From contig CM067510.1 in NCBI GenBank assembly GCA_034509495.1, positions 30,077,889 to 30,141,888 on the forward strand: 64,000 nt of DNA, written 5' to 3'. Source of the DNA: Acestrorhynchus altus (lineage: Eukaryota; Chordata; Actinopteri; Characiformes; Acestrorhynchidae). This document shows positions 22,255-35,545 of this stretch, in pieces. The notes under the pieces are model-generated. The model worked only from the letters and a program-made list of their open reading frames with translations, did not search any database and was not told where the DNA came from. Position 1 is the stretch's first letter, and each line of letters opens with the position of its first letter. The position numbers and the translations under genes were made by a program.

Positions 22255-22674
22255 GTCAAAACACCCCAGTGATTTCAGTGATTTCAGTCAATCAAGACAG
22301 CTTTTCTTAATTTGCCATCTTAGCAATGACCTTCATACTGCCAGCCAAACCTGTGGCTCCAATCTTCTGTTCACACCTAGGACTTGAAACTCAAACCTGG
22401 TCAGTGTTGAGCAACGCAACAAGGTATTGTCATGTGAGCCACCATTCACACAAGCTGTTCACTCTCAGAAACTGGTCTTCTGATGCTGTTGTGATTTTGA
22501 GTATCAGACTTCGGACTCTATCCGAGCTCTTCAGCTTTTTCCAGGTTTTGATGGCTTTATTTGGAATCTCTCTAAAAGAAAGAGTAAGAATGCTCTGTAT
22601 GGCTTTGTTACGTGTGTTTTCCTGTTAAAGAGAGCAGTAACTCTGAAAATACATGAACAACATTAATGTTTTAG

Positions 22675-22676
22675 TT

Positions 22677-22741
<65 letters not shown>
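22675..22741. repeat. (TG)n(AG)n microsatellite upstream of pts
   Basis: Compound dinucleotide run ending about 170 nt before the pts start codon. Confidence 0.97.
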
Positions 22742-22744
<3 letters not shown>

Positions 22745-22828
22745 TTCACTCTGATTCTGCTCGGTTGGAATCGATGAACAATATTTACTCATGGTTCCCC
22801 CTCACACACACACTCAGCCCCCATAATG

Positions 22829-22838
22829 GACCAATCAG
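22829..22838 (+). promoter_or_regulatory. CCAAT box of the pts promoter
   Basis: GACCAATCAG, a good NF-Y match, about 80 nt upstream of the pts ATG. No TATA box is seen, as expected for a housekeeping gene. Confidence 0.5.
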
Positions 22839-22913
22839 AAGAGCGCTGTGAAGCCAAACCTCGGGGGGTAAGTGAAGTTTGAGTCTGAGCTCATATCAGT
22901 CCTGGAGAACAGA

Positions 22914-23569
22914 ATGACTCACAGCTCGTTGGAGCAGGTGGCCTTCATCACCCGGGTACAGAGCTTCAGCGCCTGCCATCGACTGCACAGGTAAACCATT
23001 AACCATCTACACCTCCTTCTCCTCCAGTACCCTGACCTTCTACAGCTTCTCTTCCAGTAGTCTGAACATCTACACCTCCTCCTCCAGTACCCTGACCCTC
23101 TACACCTCCTCCTCTTCCTCCAGTACCCTGACTTTCTACAGCTTCTCCTCCAGTAGTCTGAACGTCTTCATCTCGTTCTGGCCAGTTTTTTCCAGCTGTG
23201 CCTGTAACTTAGTCGAATGTTTGTGTTAATGTGCTGATATTTCACATCGTCTGTCAGTAATGAGTCTGAGTGCGGTCTGCCAAGCTGTTAAATATCATTT
23301 TATTATGATTTTAAAGTGATTTTATAGTGAGTTTATGCTGTGTGTTTCATAAACACGCGGACGATAATACCTGTTGCGCCAGGCGGCTCAGATGCATTGT
23401 GGGAAATGTAGTTTAAAGTTGTTGTTTTTTCTGTTCATTGACGCAGTTAAATAATGTTTTTTTCAGCAAATCTTTATCTGATGAAGAGAATAAGAGAATA
23501 TTCGGAAAGTGCAACAACCCTAATGGACATGGTCACAATTACAAAGGTATTCAGCTAATTTATTATACA

Positions 23570-23605
<36 letters not shown>

Positions 23606-25260
23606 GTCTGTCTGTCTGTCTCTCTCTTTTTCTGTCTGTCTCTCTCTCACTGTGTCTCTCTCACTGTCTGTCTGTCTGTCTTTCTCTGTCTCTCTCTCAG
23701 AAGGTTCGAATGGTGAATATACAATAATACATATTATGTGAAAAACACAATGTCTTATGCTCGGTTCATAAAGTGTACATGAGCACAAATGGGGCAATAT
23801 TCAATATACAATATGATATATGATGTGAAAAATACAATCTGATAAAATTAGGACAGCCCATGAATTCCTTCTTCAGATTTTTACTATATTTACACACTGA
23901 AATTTGAAATTTATACACTAAGTCTTCTACCCCCTTCCATAGTGTGTACATAAGAGTTCTAATGGGGGAGGAGGGGAACAGAGTAGATGAGGCGCTGAGA
24001 AGAGTGGGTGAAGCAGAGCGAGGGAGCAGAAAAATCTTTAAAACTCAATATACATATCGATGTATCACCCAGCCCAGTATTACATTACATTGTGCACAAA
24101 TATTATATCATCATTATTATTTATTTGCATAATCCATGCCTCTGTTTATGGTTTGTTTGCATCCTCAGTGGAAGTGACAGTACGAGGAAAGGTAGGTCAT
24201 TTTACTTTCCACAGAGCAGAATTAACACAAAAATGCAAGCATTGCATGAAAAATGATGCATAGAAGTGTAGAAATATGCATGTGTATATATTGAAGTTAC
24301 TACTGTATAATACACAGTGGAAATGAGATGTTTATAAACTTTGTAACCTGTAAGGAATGCGCAGCTGCAATTTTTCTCTGTTTAGATTGACCGAAACACA
24401 GGAATGGTGATGAACCTCACTGATCTGAAACATTATATAGAGGTAAGAGCCCTGTTTGGATCAAATGAATGAATGTCGTCTTCTTCTTTCGGCTGCTCCC
24501 TTTAGGGGTCACCACAGCAGATCATCTGCCTCCATCTTGCCCTATCCACTGCCTCCTCTACTGTTACACCAACCCTCTCCATATCCACCTTCACTGCACC
24601 CATAAATTCCTCTTCTCCTTCTGCCCGGCAGCTCCATCTCCAACATTCTTTGTCCGATATATCCACTATTCCCCCTCAACACATGTCCAAACCACCACAA
24701 CTTGGCTTCTCTGGCTTTATCGCCAAACTGCTCCACCTTCACAGTCCCTCTGATCTGCTCATTTCTACTCTTGTCCATCCTTGTCGCTCCCAATGAAATG
24801 AATCAATGAATGAATGTCCCTTTGTTTGATTTTGGTGGCCCTTTCTTAACGTTTTTACAATTTAAACTATAAATGATTATGCACTTCTATGACTTATGAA
24901 TAACTGGGATGTAATAAGCTTAATGTTTTAAATGTGTTTATTCTAACGTCATATTTATGACCATCTTTTATTTCAGGAGGCCATCATGAAACCCCTTGAC
25001 CACAAAAACCTGGACTTGGATGTACCCTATTTTGCTGATGTGGTCAGGTATGAACAGCATCATTATATCCTGTTTCTTCTCTCTCAAGCCGTACATGCAG
25101 ACTCTTTTCTTAACCTCTGTATTTCTTGTTGTGCAGCACAACTGAAAACCTGGCTGTGTATATTTGGGACAACATGGTCAAGCTTCTCCCCCCTAACATG
25201 CTCTACGAAATCAAAGTGTACGAGACTGATAAGAATATAGTTATATACAGAGGGGAGTAG
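22914..25260 (+). CDS. pts: 6-pyruvoyl-tetrahydropterin synthase, 6 exons
   Basis: Zinc enzyme that converts 7,8-dihydroneopterin triphosphate to 6-pyruvoyl-tetrahydropterin, the second step of tetrahydrobiopterin synthesis. Exons: 22914-22990, 23467-23546, 24169-24191, 24386-24442, 24977-25047, 25137-25260, all in phase, giving 143 aa (human 145). Zinc ligands are His22 (FSACHRL) and His47/His49 (NGHGHNY). The catalytic set is Cys41 (FGKCNNPNG) with Asp87-His88 (PLDHKNLDLD). VPYFADVVSTTENLAVYIWD and the C-terminal KVYETDKNIVIYRGE follow. The start is the only in-frame Met before the conserved core and sits about 80 nt downstream of a CCAAT box. Exon 3 is only 23 nt. Intron 2 holds a CT/CTGT tract and intron 4 a non-LTR retrotransposon fragment. 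Confidence 0.96.
23573..23699. repeat. (CT)n(CTGT)n tract in pts intron 2
   Basis: Pyrimidine-rich compound repeat starting 26 nt after the exon 2 donor; long antisense ORFs across it are artefacts. Confidence 0.95.
24465..24800 (-). mobile_element. Non-LTR retrotransposon fragment (reverse transcriptase C-terminal end) in pts intron 4
   Basis: Minus-strand ORF 24793-24542 shows the LINE motif LWWFGHVLRG...LEMELPGRRRRG that follows the reverse transcriptase domain. The 3' end TTTCGGCTGCTCCCTTTAGG is the familiar fish LINE tail on the plus strand. Truncated at 5' and not functional. Confidence 0.85.
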
Positions 25261-25626
25261 ACCACCAGCTTTCCAGATGCCTAGCTACAGGTTGCTGAGT
25301 GCAGGTCAGTAGGGGCAGGCTGTAAATCTCTGCCCTTATGTAGATCATATTAGATTAGTGTGAGAGTATCACCTGCTGTAGTCTACACCCCTCAGGCTCC
25401 ACGGTAGTGGATTAGCCTAAGGCACTGAGAATTTGGCTCAGCCGTTGACCATGTGAGATTGATCCTATTAAATGCAGAGCTTACAGCATGCAAAAAAAAT
25501 CTTTTTTCCAAATTAATTAAGTCTTCACCTCCTTTTTGTGTACTGCCATGTTTAATCTGTTGTTGGAATTTGGGAAACTACAGTGTGTCAGATCTTAAAT
25601 ACTTGATGTTACTCGTGTTTAGTCTT

Positions 25627-25632
25627 AATAAA
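25627..25632 (+). promoter_or_regulatory. Possible pts polyadenylation signal
   Basis: AATAAA 367 nt after the stop; another lies at 25784-25789. Confidence 0.4.
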
Positions 25633-25799
25633 TGGTGTACGGGTCCAATATATCAGGATTTAGGGGAAGAAAGGTTCTCCACACAAGGTGATATTCTCAG
25701 CACTACCACTAGAGAGCGCTGCCAGAGTTCTGTTTTGGAAACCACTAAAAATCCTTTGTTTCTCTCTCAGTTGTGGATGTATAAATAAATCTCTTTATG

Positions 25800-28700
25800 C
25801 TTGTTGCTTATGAATTTGCCTTATTTGACCAAGGCTTTGTACTGATCTCACCTTGCGTTAATGTCATATTTTCATTCTATGTGCTCCTAAAATTTGATTC
25901 AGGGCTGAAGCTTCAGCTGATTTTCAGCAGAGTCTGGTTTGCACTGGAATTTGAAGAAATTATTGAAGCAACATGCACCCAGTTGACAAAAAAATAACAA
26001 ATATTCAGTGATATATAAAGCTTCTAGCTGTCCCTGAAGTACTTCTTAAATCACCAGAAACCAAACACTTTATTAAGACCCTTAAACAATTTTGTATTAA
26101 GCAGCAAATAATTGTCAATTAAATTTGCTGTACATGATCTTGCATGTCTCACAAAGTGAATTTTGAGTGTCTTTGTGGTGACGATGCTGTAACAAAACAC
26201 AGCCTTAGCTTTGTTCATTTCAGACTATATCTAAGAAAAAGAACGGTTCTATCTCCATATATCTCCATGCAGCAATAATGACTTTAAGGCTCAAAATCTC
26301 AAAGCTTCTCAGAATGCAGACAGAATCTTAAGGGATGCTGTATCTGCTTAGTTGACATCATGATGGTGATTAATCAGAACCCAAAATAGCCAAACCAACC
26401 ACAGTAAGTTATTAAAAGCTTATTATCAAAAGCATATTATCTTATTACCTTAATGAAAATAGCAAAGGTAACCTAAGGCATGATGGGAGCACTTTATCAT
26501 CTCCACCAAGACAAAAGCACGACCCTGGAGCAGGAGTGTGGCAGGACACCATTGCAACATTATGGGTGGTCATTGTAATGGTCTGTGGGCATGTGCATTG
26601 CATTGTGGAGCTACCTACTAATGATGCTGGAGGGCATCTCTGCGCACTGATACCAATTATGTCTTGTTGGGTCACACGCATGTTGGACAATCCTTTGGTT
26701 CCTGTAGTTCTCCCTGATCGTTCGTGGCATTGGACCATGCCTTTTGTTATCCACTGGCACACAATACGTTGAAAGACCATCTTGCATCCTAGAGTCCTGT
26801 GTGACCCCTCTCAAACTCATCCAACTGCTCAAATTGCTTTTGAATTATTTTCCGAGGCTTACTTCACTTGCTACCAACACAACCACACGTGGAAAGTCAC
26901 AATGGACAGCAGACACAAGGTGAGACCTTGCTTATGTCACAAGCGCAGCCGAGCTTAAAACTTAAATCATTTGCACGTATCATTTCAAACCTTCCATTTG
27001 GTTGATTCTTTATAGGTACAATTATCTTGACAATGAGTGTATGAAGTGAAAAAAATTTGCTTTAAGACTAAATTCAGTCGTGTACTCGACTTCAGTCGTG
27101 TAGTCGAGTATTTTTTCCCCCATGGTTCTAGATCTAATGCTGTATTGCACTGCATATTGTTTACATGTAGGATATGTTTGTGTATTGTACTGCAACAGGG
27201 TTGATTCCCATCTTTTGGCACCAGATACAATTACTATTGACATGTCGTGTTGCAAAAACAAGAATCAGTCAATCAAATGTCACAGTGTGGGGTCAATTAA
27301 CCTTTTCAAAGTGGCCACCCTGATGGTGGTCTAAGAGCTAGACAGGCTGCCTCTGGGAAGGTCTGAGTGGTGGGGGTGTGAGTACAATTACAATTCAATA
27401 TATGTCAACCATATTTATTGTCATCTTCCATCCTAAACTAGTCAAACTATAAATAACAGATGCTCTAAAATGGTATTTTCTTGTGGTAAGTAAAATGAAA
27501 ACAAATAAAAAGCTGAATGTTCCTAAAATTTGCATCTTAAAATTGTATCTTATAATGAATTATTACTGCTTTTGCCACCAGCACCACAACCATCTATGGC
27601 ATAACCTGTAAGCTGATTGGCTGAACGGTGGGAATTTTTGTTGCAATAGCTTCCATTCATATTTCATCTGGTGATCATTTTTAACATCTCATGTTTTCCA
27701 GACACTACTTTTATCTCATCTCATGTGCTATTTTTAATTGGCCTGTGATGACTTCCTTAAATCTGATTGGCTGTATAGAGTTATGTGTAATATTTATAAT
27801 GCTCGCGATTGGTCTGTGAGTTCCCTTGGCCAATAAACTTGCCATAACATAAAGGCTATAAAAGTTACTTCAGTCTAAAGGAAACAAAAATGAAAGACTT
27901 CAGAATAGTTTACTACTGATTAAGGTCTGGATAAGACAGTGTCTGGGTCCAAACCTGCACAACAGGTTATTGACCTCGCTTCAATACCGATTTAATTTTG
28001 CATACATAGTATGATTATTGTTTGAGCACCCCCTAAATACATGTACGGGTTCTATAGATCAGCATTCTTCTTTCTGAAAGTCCCTGAAGGGTTGCTGTGT
28101 TGTGTTTCTGTGCGGAATGGGAAGCTTGTATGACAAGGGACATTTATGGGGCACCGTGCCAAAGTTATCATTAAGATCAAGAATGTTCAAAGCTGAACAT
28201 AAGCTCTCACAGACCTTTAATTAATCAGATTCCACTGGGATCGTGTCAGACACGGAAATATAACCTTTGGCAGAGATGGCATGGTTGATTTCTCTATACA
28301 AGTAAGTACATGGTCCTATAATTACATTCTACTAGGAGAGAGTCAAATGCATGCAGTTAAAATATAAAAGCCTGTTATTACTGTTGTGCTTCATCAGGAA
28401 TAGGTGGTAAATGTCTTCCTCCAGAAAGTAATCAATACATGGCACTGGTTCAAAGGAAAGGACAAAGCCAGGGCAGTTTGTTTTATGTCTGTCTGCCTCC
28501 TTTGTGAAGTGGTGAAATATTTTTGGCATAAGTCGGCTCTGCGAGACATCTGCTAATACGGTGATGATACATCCAGGCACTTAAGAGCCATAGACGAGCG
28601 AAATTCCTCACTTTTTGGAAAAGTAATATGTAAACAATGCAATTGTTTATAATGCTATATGTACAATAGGTACGAAACAAAACCAATCTAAAGGGATCTA

Positions 28701-28939
28701 CACTGAACTGGATGAATAATAAATAACTTTTAATGACTTTTATTTTACTTTTACTTCCTTGAATGGAAGTAAAAATAAAATAAAAGTCATTAAAAGTAAT
28801 TTAAAACTATGTTTCTTAGTCTATTCATCCAGAATCATTTGCAGTGTACAGAACAGCTGTGAACCCTTTAGATTTTTCTATATTTTTGGGAACTTTTTTT
28901 TAAGTAGATATGGAAATTAGACCAGACAAAGATATTACT
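25800..28939. other. Intergenic, no gene recognised
   Basis: Short ORFs only. The 26445-26780 minus ORF lies in a compositionally distinct block (26450-26930) that may be a decayed transposon, but no motif is diagnostic. Confidence 0.5.
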
Positions 28940-29735
28940 CTTGGTAATTTATTTATTGAGGAAAATAAGTAGTAAAGTTATGTGAGACTTTGTTTTGTGC
29001 ACCAATAACTGCAGCATTTCCAGTCCTGGACTTTGGCTTGTATGAATTTTAGGAATAAACAGCTTCAACGCTGTTATATTGGTGTTTTCTCTCCTGAAAT
29101 GTTTCTCAAGGTCCTTCCACAACATTTCTATTGGATTAAGGTCATGAATTGGACTGGGCCATTCCAGAACACTTCATTCTTCTTTGACCTTTTTTTTTTT
29201 TGGTAAAGCAACTTATTTGTTTAGGATTGTTGTTTTGCTGCATGACGCATGTTCTCTTGAGATTCAGTATAGATTTACTGGAATAATTCAAAATTCATTA
29301 TTTAATCAATGATGGCAAGCAGCCCTTGACTACATGCAACAACAGGCAAAACCATGATACTACCACCACCGTGTTTCACAGATGGAATAGGATTTTATGC
29401 TGTAATGCAGCATGAAATTCAAACATAACACTTCTTAAATAAATCAGAAAGATCTATTTTTTTCACACATCTAGTTTTTTCACACATTGAAAACACAAAC
29501 ACTGTTCCAAAAGCTTTCTGGCTTGTCCATGTGATTTTTAGAAAACTGCTGATGCAATGTTCCTTTTGGAGAGCATCTGATTTCTCATTGTAACCCTGTT
29601 GTGCATACCATTGTTGTTCAGTGTTCTCCTGATGGTGGATGTGGGAACATTTACATTAGCCAGTGTAGGAAAGGCCTTTAGTTGCTCAGATGTGTAATAT
29701 TGGATCGTTTTCCTCAAAAAATAAATGACCAATTG
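28940..29735 (-). mobile_element. Decayed Tc1-like transposon
   Basis: The minus strand retains the transposase DNA-binding region (STIRRTLNNNGMHNRV, NQMLSKRNIASA) at 29732-29538 and, with frameshifts, later parts near 29350 (CCATGATACTACCACCACCG, the antisense of a GGGSIM-type motif) and near 29130. No intact reading frame. Confidence 0.85.
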
Positions 29736-29984
29736 TTATATTTATTGTTCATTTGTTTATTTCCTTTGAAGCCTTAGGACAAATATAGGCAGAAATATAG
29801 ACAATTCACACCACTGTATAATGTTTTGTGTTGGATAGCAACAATATACTTAAGAATACAAAATTACAAAAACAAAAAGAGCCAATTCTGAAAAATAGAG
29901 CAGTTGTAAAATAAATGTGTACAAATGTATTTTCACTGTTTGTGGGTTTATGGATTCACACACCCATATAAATGTCATCAGTGG

Positions 29985-30045
29985 ATTTACATTTACATTT
30001 ATGGCATTTAGCAGATGCCCTTATCCAGAGTGTTCTTTGGATTTT
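29985..30045 (+). mobile_element. SINE-like fragment
   Basis: ACATTTACATTTATGGCATT...CAGATGCCCTTATCCAGAG, a widespread fish repeat end; also at 59757-59812. Confidence 0.55.
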
Positions 30046-31534
30046 AGAATAAAAAACAATAATTGCAAGAAGACCTAAGCCAATCTATTAAAGTCTTGCA
30101 AAAAAAAGTTTAAAAAATTCAATGTGAATGTTTGTTTCAGCAGTGCCGAGGTGAAATGCATGAGCGCAGTTAGCCATTAGTGTGCACACAAACAACCAGC
30201 ACACTGGCACTGGTTGAGAGACAAACATGCTGGTTATCATTTAATGTGCCTGTCCAAACAAAAGCGCCATTCATTGGGCCATGGCAGGCGTCCAGGGAGC
30301 AATCTTGGCCTGATGAGCTGCACTACCTTGAAGGCCATGCACAATAAAACCTCCTATCAGCTCGTAACTGCTATTTTGGCAGATGCTCTGGGTTCACTTA
30401 TTGTTTTGGGTGTTTTTATGTGGCTCAGTGATTAAAGAGGGATCAAGCCATAAAATACTATCAGATGTAGAAGTTACCCAGTAGCTCTTGCCTTGGCACC
30501 TGCTTAAAAATGTTAGAATAAATTTAAAAAGCTCTTTTTAATCCCAAATGTATCGATCCATAGCTTCCATTGTTGGCATAAGTGCCTAAACTGTGTTATT
30601 TGTAATTAATGACACAAATCAACACTGTAAACAGAGAGGTCAGACATAGTTTGAGAGCTCAGCTCTGAGCTCTGAGTTTGAGCCCCTGCCAAACTTTGTT
30701 TGTGATCTTCAAGGATCTGCTGTCATCCCCGAGCGGAGAAATTTATTATTCAGGGGTTTCCGGGGGAATGATGTGTATGGATGAAAGAATCTGGGCAACC
30801 AATTCTGGTTTCTGTCAGGACGCTCTTGTCCGACAGCTTTAATGTAGATTAATTTAGCATTGCATGGGATCAAAGATGAAATGCAGACAATTTACTGTAT
30901 CACAGGTGCTTTGGGGTGACCTCCAGAGCACGAAACCACAAAAACATGGAAAAAAGAGAGTTGTTTCCATCGCAGCACTAGTGGCAGGAGACCAAAAGGG
31001 ATACTCGATGGGTTCGTTGCTTGTGATTGATCATCAATGAAGATGTGCACATCATTTAGATGTTTTGTCTCAGACTTGAGGAGAGCTTCTTGTCAGATCA
31101 CATGAAAGTCATGTTTTCTATTCTTACGGGTAGCCAGGCCACCAGTACTTCAGCTTCGTTTGTACTCATGAAAAAAGCTCAATATCCGTGCTGACATTTT
31201 TTCCATGTGTAAAGTAAATATAATTTCATGCCTGATTAACACTTCCCTGCAGCTATTCCGTCAGATCTCATAAGCTGAAGGGGATTTGGACAGGAGGGGG
31301 ATGAGTAGGGCAGAGCGGCGTCAGCACTTATCAGATTTCCTCGCAGCTCCGAAAGAGCGCCCCACCATGCAACTTTTTTCAACTTGCACAAAACATGCTT
31401 GTGGGTTATGATTTATTAGCATATTTAAGAAAATACGTTTTTTTATTATTATTATAAATCATACTTTCTTGCATAGCGTGAAACACAATAGGTTGGTGCA
31501 TGTTCACCCATTCATGCATGATTATACACCCCTA
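30046..31534. other. Intergenic, no gene recognised
   Basis: Low-repeat sequence of moderate GC, notably 30640-31400. A candidate for conserved non-coding DNA; no coding signal seen. Confidence 0.4.
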
Positions 31535-32222
31535 GCTCTTAGAACCCAAGATCCGCACTTTGCAGGCGGTTACATGCTGTTTTCACACATGATACACATA
31601 TCATAACAAATGACAAGACTATCTAACCACGTCAGGCTCATCACTGTATGTATCGGTAATCCATACATACAGTAATCCAGCTCAGAAAACAGCTAAAAGT
31701 CACTAGTTTCTATCTAGTTTAAATGCAAGAGGAGTTTCCAGTGCATGTTTACTGCTCTGTCAACATGTACATGCTCAACCTGCAGATCAGTGAGAGGGGG
31801 CGGGGCTAATGACATCACTGACCCAGATATTGGATTACAGAGGAAAAGGCTTTTTTTTTTTTTTTTTTTGCACACAGTATACAAATATCAGAATAAAAGT
31901 CCTGAGAAGGGATAATACTGATACATTAATAACAGTTGTTTTTTTATTTAAATTATATATATATATATATAAAACTATCAAAAATGGACTAAATTGACTT
32001 CATCAATCTAATCATTACAATAATTTGTAGTGTATAAACACTCTGGATTATCAGGTTCCAACAGGATATCTGAGATTTAAAGTGTTGTTTAGTCCAAATA
32101 TTACGAAAACACTGTCAAATTCATACAAATATCTAAAGTAACTTAACAAAACAAAATAACAAAACATATGACGGTCTCCTACAAATGCTCTTTTCAATGT
32201 TTTGCCGAATAAAAGTATGTCC
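31535..32222 (+). repeat. Dispersed TIR-like element, copy E
   Basis: Starts CTCTTAGAACCCAAGATCCG (candidate TIR), has TTTGCAGGCGGTTACATG and the family core at about 31740-31830, and runs to AATAAAAGTATGTC where a Tc1-like relic begins. Confidence 0.8.
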
Positions 32223-32224
32223 CT

Positions 32225-33140
32225 CTTTGGCAAGTATCACAGCTTGTAAATGTACTTTGTAGCCAGTCTTTCTTCCTCACTAACGTTTTCCAGTTCTGCG
32301 AGATCTCCGGGCTGTCTCGCATGCACTGCTCTTTTGAGACATAGCCACAGATTTTAAAGGATGTTCAGATCAGGTGACTATTCTGAGGTCCGTAATACAA
32401 CCTTCAGCTTGAGCCTTTTTGAGGACTGTTGTGGATTTCGAGGTGCGTTTAGGATCATCATACATTTGTAGAAGCCATTTTCTTTTCACCTTTGTGTTTT
32501 TACAGGTGCTGTACTGTTCTGTTTCCTTCCAGAATGTTTTGGAATTTCATTGAATCCAGTCTTCCCTCTACCATGAAATGTTCCCCATGCCATTGGATGC
32601 AACACAACCCAAAGCATGACTGAGCCACCCCCATGTTTAACAGTTGGAGAGGTGTTATTTTCATTAAATTCTGCACTCTTTATTTCTCTCCAAACATACC
32701 TTTGCTCATTGCAGCCAAAGAGTTCCATTTTAACAATATTAATTGGTTGACAGGAGTTGCAAAATGCAAGAGCATCAGGCTTATTTAGATGTTCTTTTAC
32801 AAATGTCACACTGAATTTTGTGTTAAGGATGCAGGGGAGGTTTTCTTCTGATGACTTTCTTCCATGAAGTCTGCTAAATCTCCTGAAAGTCTTTTGCCAT
32901 AAAGCAGGGGTTCTAATTTCCCTTTCTATCAATCCTACAAGCAGCTATCTCTGAAATCCACACCTTATCTTGACCTCCACTCTTCCTGTTAACTGACATT
33001 TCTTGATTACGAGCTGAGCAAACGGCAACCTGAAAATTCTTTGCTTTCTTCTTATACCCTTCTCCTGCTTTCATTTTCATATTGCTAGGCAACTGCTTAG
33101 AAGAACCCATGGCTGCTGTTTTTTGGGACAATGTTAGAGG
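32225..33140 (-). mobile_element. Decayed Tc1-like transposon abutting copy E
   Basis: Minus ORF 32932-32486 carries the Tc1 catalytic-region motifs KMELFGCNEQRYVWRE and TVKHGGGSVMLW. The N-terminal region is shifted into another frame (33131-32913). Downstream catalytic residues are lost. Confidence 0.85.
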
Positions 33141-33982
33141 CGTCTGGGTAATTATAAAGCTTTAATTCGTATCACATGGTCTTTCCTTAAAATGACCATG
33201 AACAGGGCATAACCCTAACAGGCTAATTAAGGTCTGAGATCCAGGTCAAAGTTATCTGCGCATCTCATAGGGTTGCCATACGTTTGCAAAGGTGCTCCGC
33301 AAACACAAAATAAGGCACACCTGGAGAAGATAAGGTGAGGGCAGGGCTACAAAGGAGACACAGGTGGAAACACTAATAACTAGACAGGGCAAAAGCAGAC
33401 ACAAGGATAACAGAGCCCTGTGCTTAGGAATGCATGTGAAAATATAATGGCAGATGAAGGAAAGAACATGGAAAGCAGGGAACAGGGCAAAGATACACTT
33501 TAATATATGCATGATATATGAATCATTTGAATTACATAACAATAATCAGTAAGGTGTAATGGAATACCTTTTAAAAGTAACCCTCTCAACCCTGTTAACT
33601 GTACACTGGAACTTATTTCTCAGCATAGCAATTATGAAATAAAAAACAATTTTGTGGAAATTCAATCCTGCTTACTGCTGATTCCCTGCTGGTATTCATT
33701 GTTCGTCACCTGATCATGTTTAGCCAAGCAATTCATTCAAATTTAAAGAACTAGTCATGGACATACATGCTCATTGGTGATGATACGATATCCAAGAGAA
33801 CATCCAAGAGAGAGGCCATCCAGCAGTTTGAGGGTTAACCCTCAGGACTTAGGGTGGCCCTCTTACTGGTGCACATCTGACAGTGGGTGGCGATGGCTGG
33901 GTGGGGAGGTGGAGAAAAGTCTCTGAGTGAGTTTAGATGTTTTCTTTTTGCACCGGAGTTCCCTCCCCCTGAGAGTGTGGGA

Positions 33983-34030
<48 letters not shown>

Positions 34031-35399
34031 CTCAGGGTCAGGTAACAGAAGCCTCACTTCCTCAGGGAGCCTGGAGGAGACAGCAGGATGGGGAGAGTGT
34101 GCCTCTGCTGAGGATGGAGAAGAGAGTGTGTGTGATCCAGACTGACTTTCACCAGTACCGACCTCTTGTTGGCATCCCAGCAAGCCTGAGACACGTAAGA
34201 CAAGGCTTCTTCTTCTTGTTGAATGTTTTCCTTGGACTTTTTTTTGAGCTGGTGGCTTTGCAGACACACATTAGGCTTCGCTTGCGGTTGAATTACACAT
34301 TGATTCTCCAATGAATGACCTTTTCAACACAATCTGTGTCTGGCAATCTGAGACCCAGGTAGATCCCTTTGTGCAAGCCTGACTCAGGCACCTGTGAAGG
34401 CCTGCTCTGCGTGCAACCCCACACACACACTTTCCACACCATCTAAATTTTGCTCAGAATCTTTTGTGGGAGCAGTGGAAGGCCCTTGAGGACTGACTTG
34501 GAGAGTGCTGTCTGGACCGACCTGAGTTTGTGCATGTGTGTGTGTGTGTGTGTTTGGGTGGGTGTGTGTGTGCTAGTGGCAGCCTTGCACGTTTCTCAGG
34601 AATGCAAACATTTCAGAGCAGGTCAGCGATCACTGGAGAGGGGGGTGTGTCGGGTGGAGGGGGCAGGGTCTTCTGTTGAGTCAACACAGCCTCGCCAAAC
34701 GCTTCTGAGAAAGGTTTGAGTAATGATAACTGGTTAATTACTTGTGTGCTTGAAAACCTGCACTTGAGACTTTGTCAGTTAGGCAATGTTACGCACTGGT
34801 AACACAGAGTGGTTGTGACACTGGTGTTCTGATGGCTTTGTATTCTTTTCTGTGCTTCTGCAGATTGTTGGAGAGGGTGCCAAACCATTTGAGTTGGAAG
34901 TTTGTTGAGTAGGTGTCCAGAAATGCTTTTGTGAAATGCATAGCCAGTTCCTATGGTAGACCCTCGCCCATCACATGCCAGAGCCAGTGAAAGCCTGCAC
35001 ACTCCTGCACACTCCATTCATCTCCTCCATCAATTGCCTGCTGTCATCTTAGTAGATGTAGATACGAATGGCCATGCCCAGTGGGATAAAACCTATCCCT
35101 CCCACCAGTTACATTCTCAGACCCAGAATTCCAGTAGTAGGACTCGCCTCTGCACTGCTGTCAGTTGTTGTGCCAACTCACATGGATCTTTCATAGAGTG
35201 AGGTGGGGTGGGGGTGGGAGGGGGGAATTGGGGGTTGAACCAAGACTTTTCCAAGTCAGCTTATTAAAAAATAGGATGGAAATTCAATCATTTCAGCACA
35301 ATACTGTAAGATTTAGAGCACCCTATGCAATAATTTTATTAAGTTTGTGATTGATAGTGGTACAATTGTAGGTTTAAAAATTGCAGCATTTGCGCTTGG
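33141..35399. other. Intergenic with TG repeats, no gene recognised
   Basis: Holds (TG)n at 33987-34029 and a shorter one at 34536-34572. ORFs of up to 134 codons across the first are low-complexity artefacts. Confidence 0.5.
33987..34029. repeat. (TG)n microsatellite
   Basis: Perfect dinucleotide run. Confidence 0.97.
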
Positions 35400-35545
35400 C
35401 AGGTTGCGCCACTTCAGCCTGCCATAACATTAAAACCACCTGCCTAATATTGAGAAGCATTCATTCCACCAGAACAGCTTTAGACCCATCCAGGCATGGG
35501 CTCAGACCTGTGTCCTGTGGTGTCTGGCACCAAGACAGAAATGCA
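35400..35545 (+). mobile_element. DNA-transposon relic (short)
   Basis: GCCATAACATTAAAACCACC TGCCTAATATTG-type terminus common to teleost Tc1-like MITEs, followed by ATCCAGGCATGGGCTC. Only one end is seen. Confidence 0.5.

Noticed and set aside
26445..26832. Cys/Thr-rich minus ORFs
   Set aside because: No diagnostic motif; probably part of a decayed repeat, evidence too thin to name.
33863..34314. 134- and 107-codon ORFs around a TG repeat
   Set aside because: Low-complexity core and no recognisable protein on either side.
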